64,000 nucleotides of DNA, from NCBI GenBank assembly GCA_013364255.1, contig CP054936.1:3254853-3318852 (forward strand), in the 5' to 3' direction. The translations under genes were made by a program, and so were the position numbers. Each line of letters begins with the position of its first letter. Position 1 is the stretch's first letter. Below the pieces are notes generated by a model. The model did not search any database, was not told the origin of the DNA, and worked only from the letters and a program-made list of their open reading frames with translations. This document shows, piece by piece, positions 17,316 through 26,234 of this stretch. This DNA comes from Streptomyces seoulensis (lineage in GTDB: Bacteria; Actinomycetota; Actinomycetes; Streptomycetales; Streptomycetaceae).

Positions 17316-17346
17316 GCCCCGGTCACCCATGAGGGGCGGCCGGGGC
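17316..17346 (-). terminator. Possible hairpin terminator after hisF
   Basis: GCCCCGG at 17316-17322 pairs with CCGGGGC at 17340-17346 around a 17-nt loop, just below the hisF stop. The stem is short and the loop long, so this is tentative. Confidence 0.4.
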
Positions 17347-17377
17347 GTGCTCCGCGCGGAGTGCGGGGGCTGTGGGG

Positions 17378-18133
17378 TCAGCGCACGGGGTGGCCCGCCG
17401 CGCGCAGGGTCTCCTTGACCTCGCCGATGCGCAGGTCGCCGAAGTGGAAGACCGAGGCGGCCAGCACCGCGTCCGCGCCCGCGCCGACGGCCGGCGCGAA
17501 GTGGTCGAGGCGGCCGGCGCCGCCGGAGGCGATGACCGGGACGGTGACGTGCTCGCGCACGGCGGCGATCATCTCCAGGTCGTAGCCGTCCTTGGTGCCG
17601 TCCGCGTCCATGGAGTTGAGCAGGATCTCGCCCGCGCCCAGCTCGGCCGCGCGGTGCGCCCACTCCACCGCGTCGATCCCGGTGCCCTCGCGGCCCCCGT
17701 GGGTGGTCACCTCGAACGTGCCGGACCCGGTGCGGCGCGCGTCGACGGACAGCACCAGCACCTGCCGGCCGAAGCGCTCGGCGATCTCCCGGATCAGGTC
17801 CGGGCGGGCGATCGCGGCGGTGTTGACGCCCACCTTGTCGGCGCCCGCCCGCAGCAGCTTGTCGACGTCCTCGGCGGTGCGCACGCCGCCGCCGACGGTG
17901 AGCGGGATGAACACCTGCTCGGCGGTGCGGCGCACCACGTCGTACGTCGTCTCGCGGTTGCCGGAGGAGGCGGTGATGTCCAGGAACGTCAGCTCGTCGG
18001 CGCCCTCGGCGTCGTACACCTTGGCCATCTCGACGGGGTCGCCCGCGTCGCGCAGGTTCTGGAAGTTGACGCCCTTGACGACCCGGCCGCCGTCCACGTC
18101 CAGGCAGGGGATGACTCGGACCGCCAGGGTCAT
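17378..18133 (-). CDS. hisF: Imidazole glycerol phosphate synthase cyclase subunit
   Basis: HisF joins PRFAR and HisH-derived ammonia to give imidazole glycerol phosphate and AICAR. The 251-residue (beta/alpha)8 barrel has D12 in [14 protein letters not shown] and the second catalytic Asp in LSVDARRTG, plus the phosphate loops VGGGVRT and ASGGAG. ATG 18133 overlaps the stop of the RidA gene (ATGA), fixing the start. It ends the main his operon; the next gene on this strand is an unrelated regulator beyond a hairpin. Confidence 0.96.
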   Translation of the reverse strand: MTLAVRVIPCLDVDGGRVVKGVNFQNLRDAGDPVEMAKVYDAEGADELTFLDITASSGNRETTYDVVRRTAEQVFIPLTVGGGVRTAEDVDKLLRAGADKVGVNTAAIARPDLIREIAERFGRQVLVLSVDARRTGSGTFEVTTHGGREGTGIDAVEWAHRAAELGAGEILLNSMDADGTKDGYDLEMIAAVREHVTVPVIASGGAGRLDHFAPAVGAGADAVLAASVFHFGDLRIGEVKETLRAAGHPVR

Positions 18134-18534
18134 GTGCTCTCGGCTCCTCTGAATGCCTCTAGTTCCACTTCGACCAGGATCCGCGGGTCGACGAAGCCCT
18201 CCACGACCAGCAGGGTCGCCACCGGGCGCACGGAACCGAACAGCTCCTGGTGGGCCCGGCCCACCTCGTCGACGTCACGGGAGTGCGACAGGTACATCCT
18301 GGTCCGCACCACCGACTCGGGGCCGAGACCGAACGCGGCGATCGCCTCCAGCGCGCCGGCGAAGGCCACCTTCGCCTGTTCGTAGGGGTCGCCCTCGCCG
18401 TACAGCACGCTGCCCTTGAAGGACGTCGTGCCGCCGACCAGCACCCGGTCGCCGGCCGCGACGGCGCGCGCGAATCCGAAACTCTCCTCCCAGGGACTTC
18501 CGCTCCGCACCCGCCGTACGGCTTCGGACGTCAT
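18130..18534 (-). CDS. RidA/YjgF-family protein embedded in the his operon
   Basis: A 134-residue RidA-like protein. RidA enzymes hydrolyse reactive enamine/imine intermediates from PLP enzymes. Visible features are [48 protein letters not shown] (with the Arg that binds the imino-acid carboxylate) and [20 protein letters not shown]. It starts 17 bases after the priA stop and overlaps hisF by ATGA, so it is part of the operon. Whether it detoxifies a his-pathway product or has another role cannot be told from the sequence. Confidence 0.85.
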   Translation of the reverse strand: MTSEAVRRVRSGSPWEESFGFARAVAAGDRVLVGGTTSFKGSVLYGEGDPYEQAKVAFAGALEAIAAFGLGPESVVRTRMYLSHSRDVDEVGRAHQELFGSVRPVATLLVVEGFVDPRILVEVELEAFRGAEST

Positions 18535-18550
18535 GACGCCGTGTCCCTTG

Positions 18551-19276
18551 TCACGATGCAGCCTCCAGGGCCTCTTCGAGCGTGAACGCCTTCGCGTACA
18601 GGGCCTTCCCGACGATGGCGCCCTCGACACCGAGCGGCACGAGGTCGGCGATGGCCCGCAGGTCGGCGAGCGAGGAGACGCCGCCGGAGGCGACGACCGG
18701 GCGGTCGGTGGCCGCGCAGACGTTCTTCAGCAGCTCCAGGTTGGGGCCCTGGAGGGTGCCGTCCTTGGCGATGTCGGTGACGACGTAGCGGGCGCAGCCC
18801 TCCTTGTTCAGGCGCTCCAGCGTCTCGTAGAGGTCGCCGCCGTCGCGGGTCCAGCCGCGGCCGCGCAGCGTGGTGCCGCGCACGTCCAGGCCGACGGCGA
18901 TCTTGTCGCCGTGCTCGGCGATGACCTTGGCGACCCACTCGGGGGTCTCCAGGGCGGCGGTGCCGAGGTTGACGCGGGTGCAGCCGGTGGCCAGGGCCGC
19001 GGCGAGGGTGTCGTCGTCGCGGATGCCGCCGGACAGCTCGACCTTGATGTCCATGGCGCCGGCGACCTCGGCGATCAGGGCGCGGTTGTCGCCGGTGCCG
19101 AACGCGGCGTCCAGGTCGACCAGGTGCAGCCACTCGGCCCCGGAGCGCTGCCAGGCCAGGGCCGCTTCCAGGGGGGAGCCGTAGGAGGTCTCGGTCCCGG
19201 ACTCGCCGTGCACCAGGCGGACGGCCTGACCGTCGCGCACGTCGACGGCGGGGAGGAGTTCGAGCTTCGAAGCCAT
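18551..19276 (-). CDS. priA: Bifunctional HisA/TrpF isomerase PriA
   Basis: In actinobacteria PriA isomerises both ProFAR (histidine pathway) and phosphoribosyl anthranilate (tryptophan pathway). The 241-residue barrel has D12 in [11 protein letters not shown]20 in AVRLVHG, the mobile loop [10 protein letters not shown] containing the tryptophan used for dual substrates, and the second catalytic Asp in [15 protein letters not shown]. No trpF exists in the window although trpC, trpB, trpA and trpE do, which supports dual function. ATG 19276 shares one base with the hisH stop (TGATG). Confidence 0.94.
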   Translation of the reverse strand: MASKLELLPAVDVRDGQAVRLVHGESGTETSYGSPLEAALAWQRSGAEWLHLVDLDAAFGTGDNRALIAEVAGAMDIKVELSGGIRDDDTLAAALATGCTRVNLGTAALETPEWVAKVIAEHGDKIAVGLDVRGTTLRGRGWTRDGGDLYETLERLNKEGCARYVVTDIAKDGTLQGPNLELLKNVCAATDRPVVASGGVSSLADLRAIADLVPLGVEGAIVGKALYAKAFTLEEALEAAS

Positions 19277-19920
19277 CACAGGGTTCCGATCCAGTTGGTC
19301 AGCAGCTGCGCTCCGGCGTCGCCGGACTTCTCGGGGTGGAACTGGGTGGCCCACAGGGCGCCGTTCTCCACGGCGGCCACGAAGGGCTTGCCGTGGGTGG
19401 CCCAGGTGACCTTGGGGGCGAGCATCGCCGGGTTGTGCGACTCCAGCCGCCAGTCCTGGACGGCGTAGGAGTGCACGAAGTAGAAGCGGGCGTCGGCGTC
19501 GAGGCCGGCGAACAGCTGCGAGTCGGCGGGCGCCTCCACCGTGTTCCAGCCCATGTGGGGCACCACGTCGGCCTCCAGCGGGGCGACCGTGCCGGGCCAC
19601 TCGTCCAGGCCCTCGGCCTCCACGCCGTGCTCGATGCCGCGGGCGAACAGGATCTGCATGCCGACGCAGATGCCCATGACCGGGCGGCCGCCGGCGAGCC
19701 GGCGGTCCACGATCCAGTCGCCGCGGGCCTCCTTGAGGCCGCGCATGCAGGCGGCGAACGCGCCGACGCCGGGCACGAGCAGCCCGTCGGCGTTCATCGC
19801 CCGGTCGAAGTCACGGGTGATCTCGACCTCGGCGCCGGCCCGGGCCAGCGCGCGCTCGGCGGAGCGGACGTTGCCGAAGCCGTAGTCGAAGACGACCACC
19901 TTGCGGGGCGACGCGCTCAA
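19276..19920 (-). CDS. hisH: Imidazole glycerol phosphate synthase glutaminase subunit
   Basis: HisH releases ammonia from glutamine for HisF. The triad is C85 in [12 protein letters not shown] and the His/Glu of [10 protein letters not shown] start it at TTG 19920: GGAGG lies 7 bases upstream and the TTG overlaps the stop of the preceding small gene (TTGA). A GTG at 19926 has no spacing to that ribosome site and longer starts add nonconserved residues. Length is then 214 residues, normal for the family. It is coupled to priA by TGATG. Confidence 0.93.
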   Translation of the reverse strand: MSASPRKVVVFDYGFGNVRSAERALARAGAEVEITRDFDRAMNADGLLVPGVGAFAACMRGLKEARGDWIVDRRLAGGRPVMGICVGMQILFARGIEHGVEAEGLDEWPGTVAPLEADVVPHMGWNTVEAPADSQLFAGLDADARFYFVHSYAVQDWRLESHNPAMLAPKVTWATHGKPFVAAVENGALWATQFHPEKSGDAGAQLLTNWIGTL

Positions 19921-20081
19921 TTCCACACCTCCAGCCGCATCACACCCGCCACCAGGCACATCGCGGCGGCGATGGACAGCAGCACGATCAGGCTGCGCGG
20001 CATCTCCTGCTTGACGAAGGAGATGATGCCGCCGACCAGGAACAGGCCGACGACGATCAGGATGGTCGACAGGCCGGTCAC
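19917..20081 (-). CDS. 54-residue hydrophobic membrane protein in the his operon
   Basis: Starts at GTG 20081, overlapping the hisB stop (GTGA), and ends in the TTG start of hisH (TTGA). It has two membrane helices, [19 protein letters not shown] and [18 protein letters not shown], linked by the short basic loop VKQEMPRS. Tight coupling on both sides and codon use like its neighbours argue that it is a real gene. No function is recognised. It may be missed by automatic annotation because of its size. Confidence 0.75.
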   Translation of the reverse strand: MTGLSTILIVVGLFLVGGIISFVKQEMPRSLIVLLSIAAAMCLVAGVMRLEVWN

Positions 20082-20671
20082 AGGGCGCCCTTCGTGGAGG
20101 GGAGGATGCCGGCCGCGCGCGGGTCGCGCTCGCTGGCGTAGCGCAGCGCCCGGGCGAGCGCCTTGAACTGGCACTCCACGATGTGGTGCGCGTTGCGCCC
20201 GTAGGGCACGTGGACGTGCAGGGCGACCTGGGCCTGGGCGACGAAGGACTCCAGGATGTGCCGGGTCATCGTGGTGTCGTACTCGCCGATCATCGGCGCC
20301 ATCTTCTCGGGCTCGGTGTGCACGAGGTAGGGGCGGCCGGAGAGGTCGACGGTGACCTGGGCGAGGGACTCGTCCAGCGGGACCGTGCAGTTGCCGAAGC
20401 GGTAGATGCCCACCTTGTCGCCGAGCGCCTGCTTGAAGGCGGCGCCGAGCGCGAGGGCGGTGTCCTCGATGGTGTGGTGGGAGTCGATGTGCAGGTCGCC
20501 GTCGGTCTTGACGGTCAGGTCGAACAGCCCGTGCCGGCCGAGCTGGTCGAGCATGTGGTCGTAGAAGCCGACGCCGGTGGCGATGTCGGTCTTGCCGGTG
20601 CCGTCGAGGTCGATCTCGACCAGGACCGAGGTCTCCTTGGTGGTGCGCTCCACGCGCCCGACGCGGCTCAT
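20078..20671 (-). CDS. hisB: Imidazoleglycerol-phosphate dehydratase
   Basis: HisB dehydrates imidazole glycerol phosphate to imidazole acetol phosphate with Mn2+. The 197-residue monofunctional protein has the two repeat motifs [13 protein letters not shown] and [14 protein letters not shown], plus [16 protein letters not shown], which carry the metal-binding His and Glu residues. No phosphatase domain is fused. ATG 20671 overlaps the hisC stop (ATGA). Confidence 0.96.
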   Translation of the reverse strand: MSRVGRVERTTKETSVLVEIDLDGTGKTDIATGVGFYDHMLDQLGRHGLFDLTVKTDGDLHIDSHHTIEDTALALGAAFKQALGDKVGIYRFGNCTVPLDESLAQVTVDLSGRPYLVHTEPEKMAPMIGEYDTTMTRHILESFVAQAQVALHVHVPYGRNAHHIVECQFKALARALRYASERDPRAAGILPSTKGAL

Positions 20672-21777
20672 GCGTCCAACTCCTTCTGCAACTCTCGTAC
20701 CGCGTCCAGGAACGCGTCGTTCTCCTCGGGGGTGCCGGCGGACACCCGCAGCCAGCCCGGTACGCCGTTGTCCCGGACCAGGACGCCCCGGTCGAGGATC
20801 TTCCGCCAGGCCTGGTGGGAGTCGGCGAACCGGCCGAACTGCACGAAGTTGGCGTCGGACTCGACCACGTCGTAGCCGGTGGCGCGCAGTTCGGCGACCA
20901 GCCGGTCCCGTTCGGCCTTCAGCTGCTCGACGTAGCCGAGCAGGGTGTCGGTGTGCTCCAGGGCGGCCAGGGCGGTCGCCTGGGTGATCGCCGAGAGGTG
21001 GTAGGGCAGCCGGACCAGCTGGACGGCGTCCACGACCGCGGGGTGCGCGGCGAGGTAGCCCAGGCGCAGTCCGGCCGCGCCGAACGCCTTCGACATGGTG
21101 CGCGAGATCACCAGGTGCGGGCGGCCCGCCAGCAGCGGCAGCAGCGAGGCGCCGTGGCTGAACTCGATGTAGGCCTCGTCCACGACCACCATGGACGGCT
21201 TCGCCGCCTGGGCCGCGTCGTACAGCGCGAGGACCGTCTCGGGCGGGACCGCGGTGCCGGTGGGGTTGTTGGGGGTGGTGACGAAGACGACGTCCGGCCG
21301 GTGCTCGGCGATCGCCTTCTGGGCGGCGGCGAGGTCGATGGTGAAGTCCTCGCCGCGCGGGCCGGAGATCCAGCGGGTGCCGGTGCCGCGGGCGATGAGC
21401 GCGTGCATCGAGTACGACGGCTCGAAGCCGATCGCGGTGCGGCCGGGCCCGCCGAAGGTCTGGAGCAGTTGCTGGATGACCTCGTTGGAGCCGTTGGCGG
21501 CCCACACGTTCTCGACGCCGAGGCGGTGGTGGCCGGTCTTCGTCAGGTACGCGGCCAGCCCGGTGCGCAGTTCGACCGCGTCGCGGTCGGGGTAGCGGTT
21601 GAGGTCGCGGGCGGCCTCGCGGACCCGCTCCGCGATCCGCTCGACGAGCGGTTCGGGCAGCGGGTAGGGGTTCTCGTTGGTGTTCAGCCGTACGGGGACG
21701 TCCAACTGGGGCGCTCCGTAGGGGGACTTGCCGCGCAGCTCGTCCCGTACGGGGAGATCGTCGATTCCGAAGCTCAC
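20668..21777 (-). CDS. hisC: Histidinol-phosphate aminotransferase
   Basis: HisC converts imidazole acetol phosphate and glutamate to histidinol phosphate. The 369-residue class I/II aminotransferase has [13 protein letters not shown] near the N-terminus, [19 protein letters not shown] and the PLP lysine in [21 protein letters not shown] 21777 overlaps the hisD stop (GTGA) and fixes the start. It is the second gene of the operon. Confidence 0.95.
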   Translation of the reverse strand: MSFGIDDLPVRDELRGKSPYGAPQLDVPVRLNTNENPYPLPEPLVERIAERVREAARDLNRYPDRDAVELRTGLAAYLTKTGHHRLGVENVWAANGSNEVIQQLLQTFGGPGRTAIGFEPSYSMHALIARGTGTRWISGPRGEDFTIDLAAAQKAIAEHRPDVVFVTTPNNPTGTAVPPETVLALYDAAQAAKPSMVVVDEAYIEFSHGASLLPLLAGRPHLVISRTMSKAFGAAGLRLGYLAAHPAVVDAVQLVRLPYHLSAITQATALAALEHTDTLLGYVEQLKAERDRLVAELRATGYDVVESDANFVQFGRFADSHQAWRKILDRGVLVRDNGVPGWLRVSAGTPEENDAFLDAVRELQKELDA

Positions 21778-23123
21778 TTGCTCTCCGGTTCCTTCCACCC
21801 ACGCGACATCTGTTCGTTCCCAACAAAACGCGCCTTGATCGCCGCGCCGTGCGCGGGCAGGTCCTCCGCCTCGGCCAGCGTCACCACGTGGTGGGCGACC
21901 TCGGCGAGGGCGTCGCGCGTGTAGTCGACGATGTGGATGCCGCGCAGGAAGGACTGCACGGACAGTCCCGAGGAGTGGCAGGCGCAGCCGCCGGTCGGCA
22001 GGACGTGGTTGGAGCCGGCCGCGTAGTCGCCGAGCGAGACGGGCGCCCAGGGGCCGATGAAGATCGCGCCGGCGTTGCGCACCCGGTCGGCGACCGCGGC
22101 GGCGTCGGCGGTCTGGATCTCCAGGTGCTCGGCGCCGTAGGCGTCGACCACCCGCAGGCCCTCCTCCAGGCCGTCCACCAGGACGATCGCGGACTGCCGG
22201 CCCGCGAGCGCCGGGCGGATCCGGTCCTCGACGTGCTTGGTGGCCGCGACCTGCGGCGCCAGTTCCCTCTCCACCGCGTCCGCCAGCTCGACGGAGTCGG
22301 TGACCAGGACGGCGGCGGCCAGCGGGTCGTGCTCGGCCTGGCTGATCAGGTCGGAGGCGACGTGCACCGGGTCGGCGGTGTCGTCGGCGAGGACGGCGAT
22401 CTCGGTCGGGCCGGCCTCGGCGTCGATGCCGATCTTGCCGGTGAAGTAGCGCTTGGCGGCGGCGACCCAGATGTTGCCGGGGCCGGTGACCATGTTGGCG
22501 GGCGGGCAGGACTCGGTGCCGTGGGCGAACATCGCCACGGCGGTGGCGCCGCCGGCGGCGTAGACCTCGTCCACGCCGAGCAGGGCGCAGGCGGCCAGGA
22601 TCGTCGGGTGCGGCAGGCCGCCGAACTCGGCCTGGGCCGGGGAGGCGAGCGCGATGGACTCGACGCCGGCCTCCTGGGCGGGCACGACGTTCATGACCAC
22701 GGAGGACGGGTAGACCGAGCGGCCGCCCGGCGCGTAGAGCCCGACACGTTCGACGGGCACCCACTTCTCGGTGACCGAGCCGCCGGGGACGACCTGGGTG
22801 GTGTGCGCGCTCCGGCGCTGCGCGCGGTGGACCAGGCGGGCCCGGCGGATGGACTCCTCCAGCGCGGCGCGCACGGCGGGGTCGAGCCGCTCCAGCGCGT
22901 CCTTGATCGCCTCGACCGGGACCCGGACCGATTCCAGCCGTACGCCGTCGAACTTCTCGGCGAAGTCGATCAGTGCCGCGTCACCGCGATGATGCACGGC
23001 CTCGCAGATCGGCCGCACCTTCTCCAGGGCGGCCTGAACGTCGAAGTCGGCTCGGGGCAGCAGGTCACGCAGGGCGGGTCCCTCGGGAAGGGCGTCGCCG
23101 CGCAGATCGATTCGGGAGATCAC
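21774..23123 (-). CDS. hisD: Histidinol dehydrogenase
   Basis: HisD oxidises histidinol twice to histidine using NAD+ and Zn2+. The 449-residue protein has [30 protein letters not shown], the zinc-site QAEHDP, and the catalytic/zinc region [19 protein letters not shown] 23123 begins the conserved ISRIDLRGD; upstream codons are not conserved. It is the first gene of the seven-gene his operon plus the 54-residue protein, and its leader holds the inverted repeats at 23164-23214. Confidence 0.95.
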   Translation of the reverse strand: MISRIDLRGDALPEGPALRDLLPRADFDVQAALEKVRPICEAVHHRGDAALIDFAEKFDGVRLESVRVPVEAIKDALERLDPAVRAALEESIRRARLVHRAQRRSAHTTQVVPGGSVTEKWVPVERVGLYAPGGRSVYPSSVVMNVVPAQEAGVESIALASPAQAEFGGLPHPTILAACALLGVDEVYAAGGATAVAMFAHGTESCPPANMVTGPGNIWVAAAKRYFTGKIGIDAEAGPTEIAVLADDTADPVHVASDLISQAEHDPLAAAVLVTDSVELADAVERELAPQVAATKHVEDRIRPALAGRQSAIVLVDGLEEGLRVVDAYGAEHLEIQTADAAAVADRVRNAGAIFIGPWAPVSLGDYAAGSNHVLPTGGCACHSSGLSVQSFLRGIHIVDYTRDALAEVAHHVVTLAEAEDLPAHGAAIKARFVGNEQMSRGWKEPESK

Positions 23124-23163
23124 GGTTCCAATTCTCTCAGACCGCGCGCGGACGCCGTTCGCC

Positions 23164-23214
23164 CGTATCAATGGCTGATACGGAACATCCGTCACTCGGG
23201 TGTCGTCCCGTGAC
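23164..23214 (-). promoter_or_regulatory. Candidate his operator or leader hairpins
   Basis: A perfect 7-bp inverted repeat CGTATCA-N5-TGATACG (23164-23182) lies 41-59 bases before hisD. Next to it, 23191-23214 can form a second hairpin (GTCA/CGGG pairing with CCCG/TGAC, two-base bulge). A GATATAGG element at 23220-23227 on the minus strand is a possible -10 box. There is no run of His codons, so classical attenuation is unlikely; a repressor site or structured leader is possible. Confidence 0.5.
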
Positions 23215-23372
23215 GGTGGCCTATATCAGATGCCTGCCCGTCGCGTCCGGCACTTTCGAGTGATCGTCGGAAGATCTTCTTCACGCTGTGCGTTCGAATC
23301 GTCACACACCGGGCATGACCGGTTGTACGAACCCACAGAACTCACGAGTAGCCGGGGAAGAAGGGGAGATCC

Positions 23373-24950
23373 GTGACCGAGGTGACCGGCCGCCGGGCCG
23401 GAGACCTGCCGGACGACCTGACCGACGTCGAGGCCGGGATGTGGCAGGCCTTCCGCAACGGCACTGTGTACGACCTGCGCGCCGGGGACGCGGCCGTGGA
23501 CGATCCGCACGGCGACGCTCCCTGGGGAGCGGAGCGCTCGGTACGGGCGCGGGTGGTGTGCTGGCTGCTGCTGGACGGGCCGCCCGCGCTCGCCGGGCGG
23601 GTGTCGTCGCTGAAGCTGACCGGACTGCGGATCACCGGCCCGTTCGATCTGGCCGGCGGCACGGTGGTGCCGTTCGTGGAGATGAAGGGCTGCCGGTTCG
23701 AGGAGGAGGTGCTGCTGCCGGAGGCCCGCTTCACGACCCTGCGGATGGTGGACTGCTCGGTGCCGCGCCTGGAGGCGGCCCGGGTGCAGACCGAGGGCGA
23801 CCTGCACCTGCCGCGCTGCCGGTTCCTGCGCGGGATGCGGCTGACCGACGCGCAGATCGGCACGGACCTGCTGCTCAACGAGGCGATCGTGCACCGGGAC
23901 CGGGCCGGTCGCTCGCTGGCCGCCGACGGGCTGGCCGTCGGCCAGGACCTCCAGGCCGAGCTGCTCCAGGCGTACGGCGAGGTGAGCCTGCGCAGCGCGA
24001 AGATCGGCGTGTCGCTGAGCCTGCGCGGCGCGAAGCTGTCCGGCCCCTACACCCGGTACGCGCTCAACGCGCCCCAGCTGACCGTCGAGCGCACCCTGTA
24101 CCTGACCCCGGCCGGGCTCGGCAACCCGCTGATGAGCGGGGTGACCCCCGCGCGCGGCACCCGCATCCAGGACTTCGAGTGCCAGGGCGGGGTGCGGCTG
24201 GACGACGGGCGGTTCGGCGACGCGGTCGACCTGGAGCGGGCGCGCTTCGCCCTCGGCGACGACCAGGAGCTGTCGCTGCGCCGGGTGCAGGCGCCCGAGC
24301 TGCGCTTCCTCGGGCAGCGGCCGGGGCGCGGGAAGGTGGTGCTGTCCGGGGCGAAGGTCGAGACGCTGGTCGACCGCGCGGACAGCTGGCCCGGCCCCGG
24401 CCGGCTGCACATGAGCGGCTTCACCTACGAGAACCTGGTGCCGCAGGGCCCGTTCCCGCTGGCCGAGCGGCTCGCGTGGGTGTCGGCGGCGACCGCCGAG
24501 TTCAACCCGGAGCCGTACGAGCGGCTGGCGGCGGTGCTGAAGGGCTGCGGTGAGGACGAGGACGCCCGCGAGGTGCTCCTGGCCAAGCACCGCCGGCGCC
24601 GCGAGACGCTGCCGCCGGCCTCCAAGCTGTGGGGCTACCTCCAGGACGTCACGGTGGCCTACGGGTACCGGCCCGGCCGGGCTGCGGTGTGGATGGCGGT
24701 GCTGTGGGGGGCCGGTTCGCTCGCCTTCGCGCACGCGGGGCATCCGCCGGCCGCCTCCGCCGACCACCCGCACTGGAATCCGGCCCTGTACGCCCTGGAC
24801 CTGCTGCTGCCGGTCGTCGACTTCGGCCAGGCCAGCCAGTGGCAGCTGAGCGGCGGCTGGCAGTGGCTCGCGGCGGCGCTGGTGCTGCTGGGCTGGGTGC
24901 TGGCCACGACGGTGGCGGCGGGGGCCACCCGGCTGCTGCGGAGGAGCTGA
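23373..24950 (+). CDS. Beta-helix (pentapeptide-like) protein with C-terminal membrane anchor
   Basis: A 525-residue protein preceded by GAAGGGGAG and starting at GTG 23373. After an 80-residue leader, residues about 80-330 are a series of degenerate repeats spaced about 20 residues (LRITGPFDLAGGTV, MKGCRFEEEVLL, ARFTTLRMVDC, AQIGTDLLLNEA, AKIGVSLSLRGAKL) suggesting a right-handed beta-helix like pentapeptide-repeat proteins. The C-terminus has two membrane helices (AVWMAVLWGAGSLAFAH and WLAAALVLLGWVLATTVAAG). Such proteins are often labelled oxidoreductase without visible basis; I see no cofactor site. Function unknown. Confidence 0.7.
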   Translation: MTEVTGRRAGDLPDDLTDVEAGMWQAFRNGTVYDLRAGDAAVDDPHGDAPWGAERSVRARVVCWLLLDGPPALAGRVSSLKLTGLRITGPFDLAGGTVVPFVEMKGCRFEEEVLLPEARFTTLRMVDCSVPRLEAARVQTEGDLHLPRCRFLRGMRLTDAQIGTDLLLNEAIVHRDRAGRSLAADGLAVGQDLQAELLQAYGEVSLRSAKIGVSLSLRGAKLSGPYTRYALNAPQLTVERTLYLTPAGLGNPLMSGVTPARGTRIQDFECQGGVRLDDGRFGDAVDLERARFALGDDQELSLRRVQAPELRFLGQRPGRGKVVLSGAKVETLVDRADSWPGPGRLHMSGFTYENLVPQGPFPLAERLAWVSAATAEFNPEPYERLAAVLKGCGEDEDAREVLLAKHRRRRETLPPASKLWGYLQDVTVAYGYRPGRAAVWMAVLWGAGSLAFAHAGHPPAASADHPHWNPALYALDLLLPVVDFGQASQWQLSGGWQWLAAALVLLGWVLATTVAAGATRLLRRS

Positions 24951-25030
24951 GACGCGGCCGACGGCGGTGCTGAGGCGCGGCTGACGGCGGCGCTGAGGTG
25001 CGGCTGGCGGCGGCGCTGAGGTGCGGCCGA
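24951..25030. repeat. 23-bp tandem repeats downstream of the beta-helix gene
   Basis: Three full copies of a GRYGCGGCYG-N-CGGCGGYGCTGA unit (24951-24973, 24974-24996, 24997-25019) and a partial fourth begin directly at the stop codon of the preceding gene. Each unit ends in GCTGA, like the gene's own last codons. The remainder of the gap to 25176 has only weak promoter-like sequence. Confidence 0.8.
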
Positions 25031-25175
25031 GGCGCGGTTCCGGGGTGCGGGGGCGGGTCGGTGGCGTGAGAACATAGTTGAAGCCTCACCTTTTTACCGG
25101 ACCTTGACCGGTCGGCGTACAACTTTCACCGGCTTGCCCACACCCTCTGGCGCCGTCGCCACCTGCGCACTTTCA

Positions 25176-26222
25176 ATGGTCGACACCATGGCTCTGCTGC
25201 CCCCCTTCATCCGCCCCACCCGGATGACACGAAGCGCCCGGCGCCCCGTCGCCGTCCTCGCCGCCGACGGGCTGCCCGCCGACGACGAGGTGCTCCTCGA
25301 CGTCCCCGACGACCGTCTCGGACCGGCGCTGGTCGCGGCCGCCCAGGGCGCCTACGGTCCCGCCGCCGTCCTGCTCGCCGCCACCCGCGAGCGGGCCGAG
25401 TGGGACGACCGCGACCGGTACGCGCTGCGGCTGGCCGCCTTCGCCCGCTCGCGCCCCGACTGGCTGCGCGACTGGCGCGCCGCCGCCCCGCACGACCCGG
25501 ACGCGCTGCTGGTCGCCGCCCAGCTCGCCGTGGACCGCGCCTGGCCCTCGCCGGGCCGGGCCGAGCTGCTGCGCGAGGTCAGCCCGCTGATCACCGCCGC
25601 CGCCCGCGCCGACGGCCGGGACCCGGTGCCCTGGCGGGTCGCGCTGGACCACGCGCGCGGCAGCCGCGCCGGGCACACCTACTTCGGCGAGCTGTGGGAG
25701 GCCGCGGTCCGCCGCGACCCGCACCACTACGGCTGCCACGTGGCCGCCCTGCGCTACCTGGCCTCGTCCTGGCACGGCTCGCACCGCGAGTGCTTCGACT
25801 TCGCCGACCTCGCCGCGCAGGACGCCCCGGCCGGCTCGCCGGTGCAGGCGCTGCCGGCCCGCGCCGCCCTCGCCTGTCTGGCCGGCGACGGCGCCGGGGT
25901 GGAGCGGGCCCGGCTGGACGCGGCGGCGGACCGGGCGATCGCGCTGTCGGACCTGCTCCCGGCGGACCGGCCCTGGCCGGCGGCGGAGATCCGCAACCTG
26001 CTGGCGTACCTGCTGATCCGGCTCGGCCGCCGTGAGGAGGCGCTCGGGCAGTTCGCCCTGATCGGCCCCTACGCCACCTCCTTCCCCTGGGACCGGGTGT
26101 CCGACGACGCGCTGGGCCGGTTCCTCGAACTGCGCGCCGAGGTCCGCTCGGCGCACGGCGCGAAACCGGACGGCGGCCCGGAAAACGGGCGCGGCCGACG
26201 CGCCCGCGCCCGCGACCATTAG
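25176..26222 (+). CDS. Hypothetical helical (TPR-like) protein
   Basis: A 348-residue Ala/Arg/Leu-rich protein. Regular helical pairs such as LRLAAFARSRPDWLRDWRA, HYGCHVAALRYLASSWHG and EIRNLLAYLLIRLGRREEAL resemble a degenerate TPR solenoid, and the HYG..L segments recall DUF4034-like proteins of streptomycetes. No signal peptide or catalytic motif is evident. ATG 25176 is chosen; ATG 25188 and GTG-type starts further upstream are possible because no clear ribosome site is seen. The stop overlaps the -10 box of the next gene. Confidence 0.7.
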   Translation: MVDTMALLPPFIRPTRMTRSARRPVAVLAADGLPADDEVLLDVPDDRLGPALVAAAQGAYGPAAVLLAATRERAEWDDRDRYALRLAAFARSRPDWLRDWRAAAPHDPDALLVAAQLAVDRAWPSPGRAELLREVSPLITAAARADGRDPVPWRVALDHARGSRAGHTYFGELWEAAVRRDPHHYGCHVAALRYLASSWHGSHRECFDFADLAAQDAPAGSPVQALPARAALACLAGDGAGVERARLDAAADRAIALSDLLPADRPWPAAEIRNLLAYLLIRLGRREEALGQFALIGPYATSFPWDRVSDDALGRFLELRAEVRSAHGAKPDGGPENGRGRRARARDH

Positions 26223-26234
26223 GCTTCTGGGCCG
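26220..26234 (+). promoter_or_regulatory. Candidate -10 box of a leaderless transcript
   Basis: TAGGCT at 26220-26225 lies 8 bases before GTG 26234 and includes the stop codon of the preceding gene. No Shine-Dalgarno sequence precedes the GTG, so a leaderless mRNA is likely. Confidence 0.45.

Noticed and set aside
23124..23372. Histidine leader peptide or T-box before hisD
   Set aside because: No run of CAC/CAT codons and no T-box core sequence on the minus strand; only inverted repeats remain.
23373..24950. Oxidoreductase label for the beta-helix protein
   Set aside because: No nucleotide, flavin, haem or iron-sulfur binding motif is visible.
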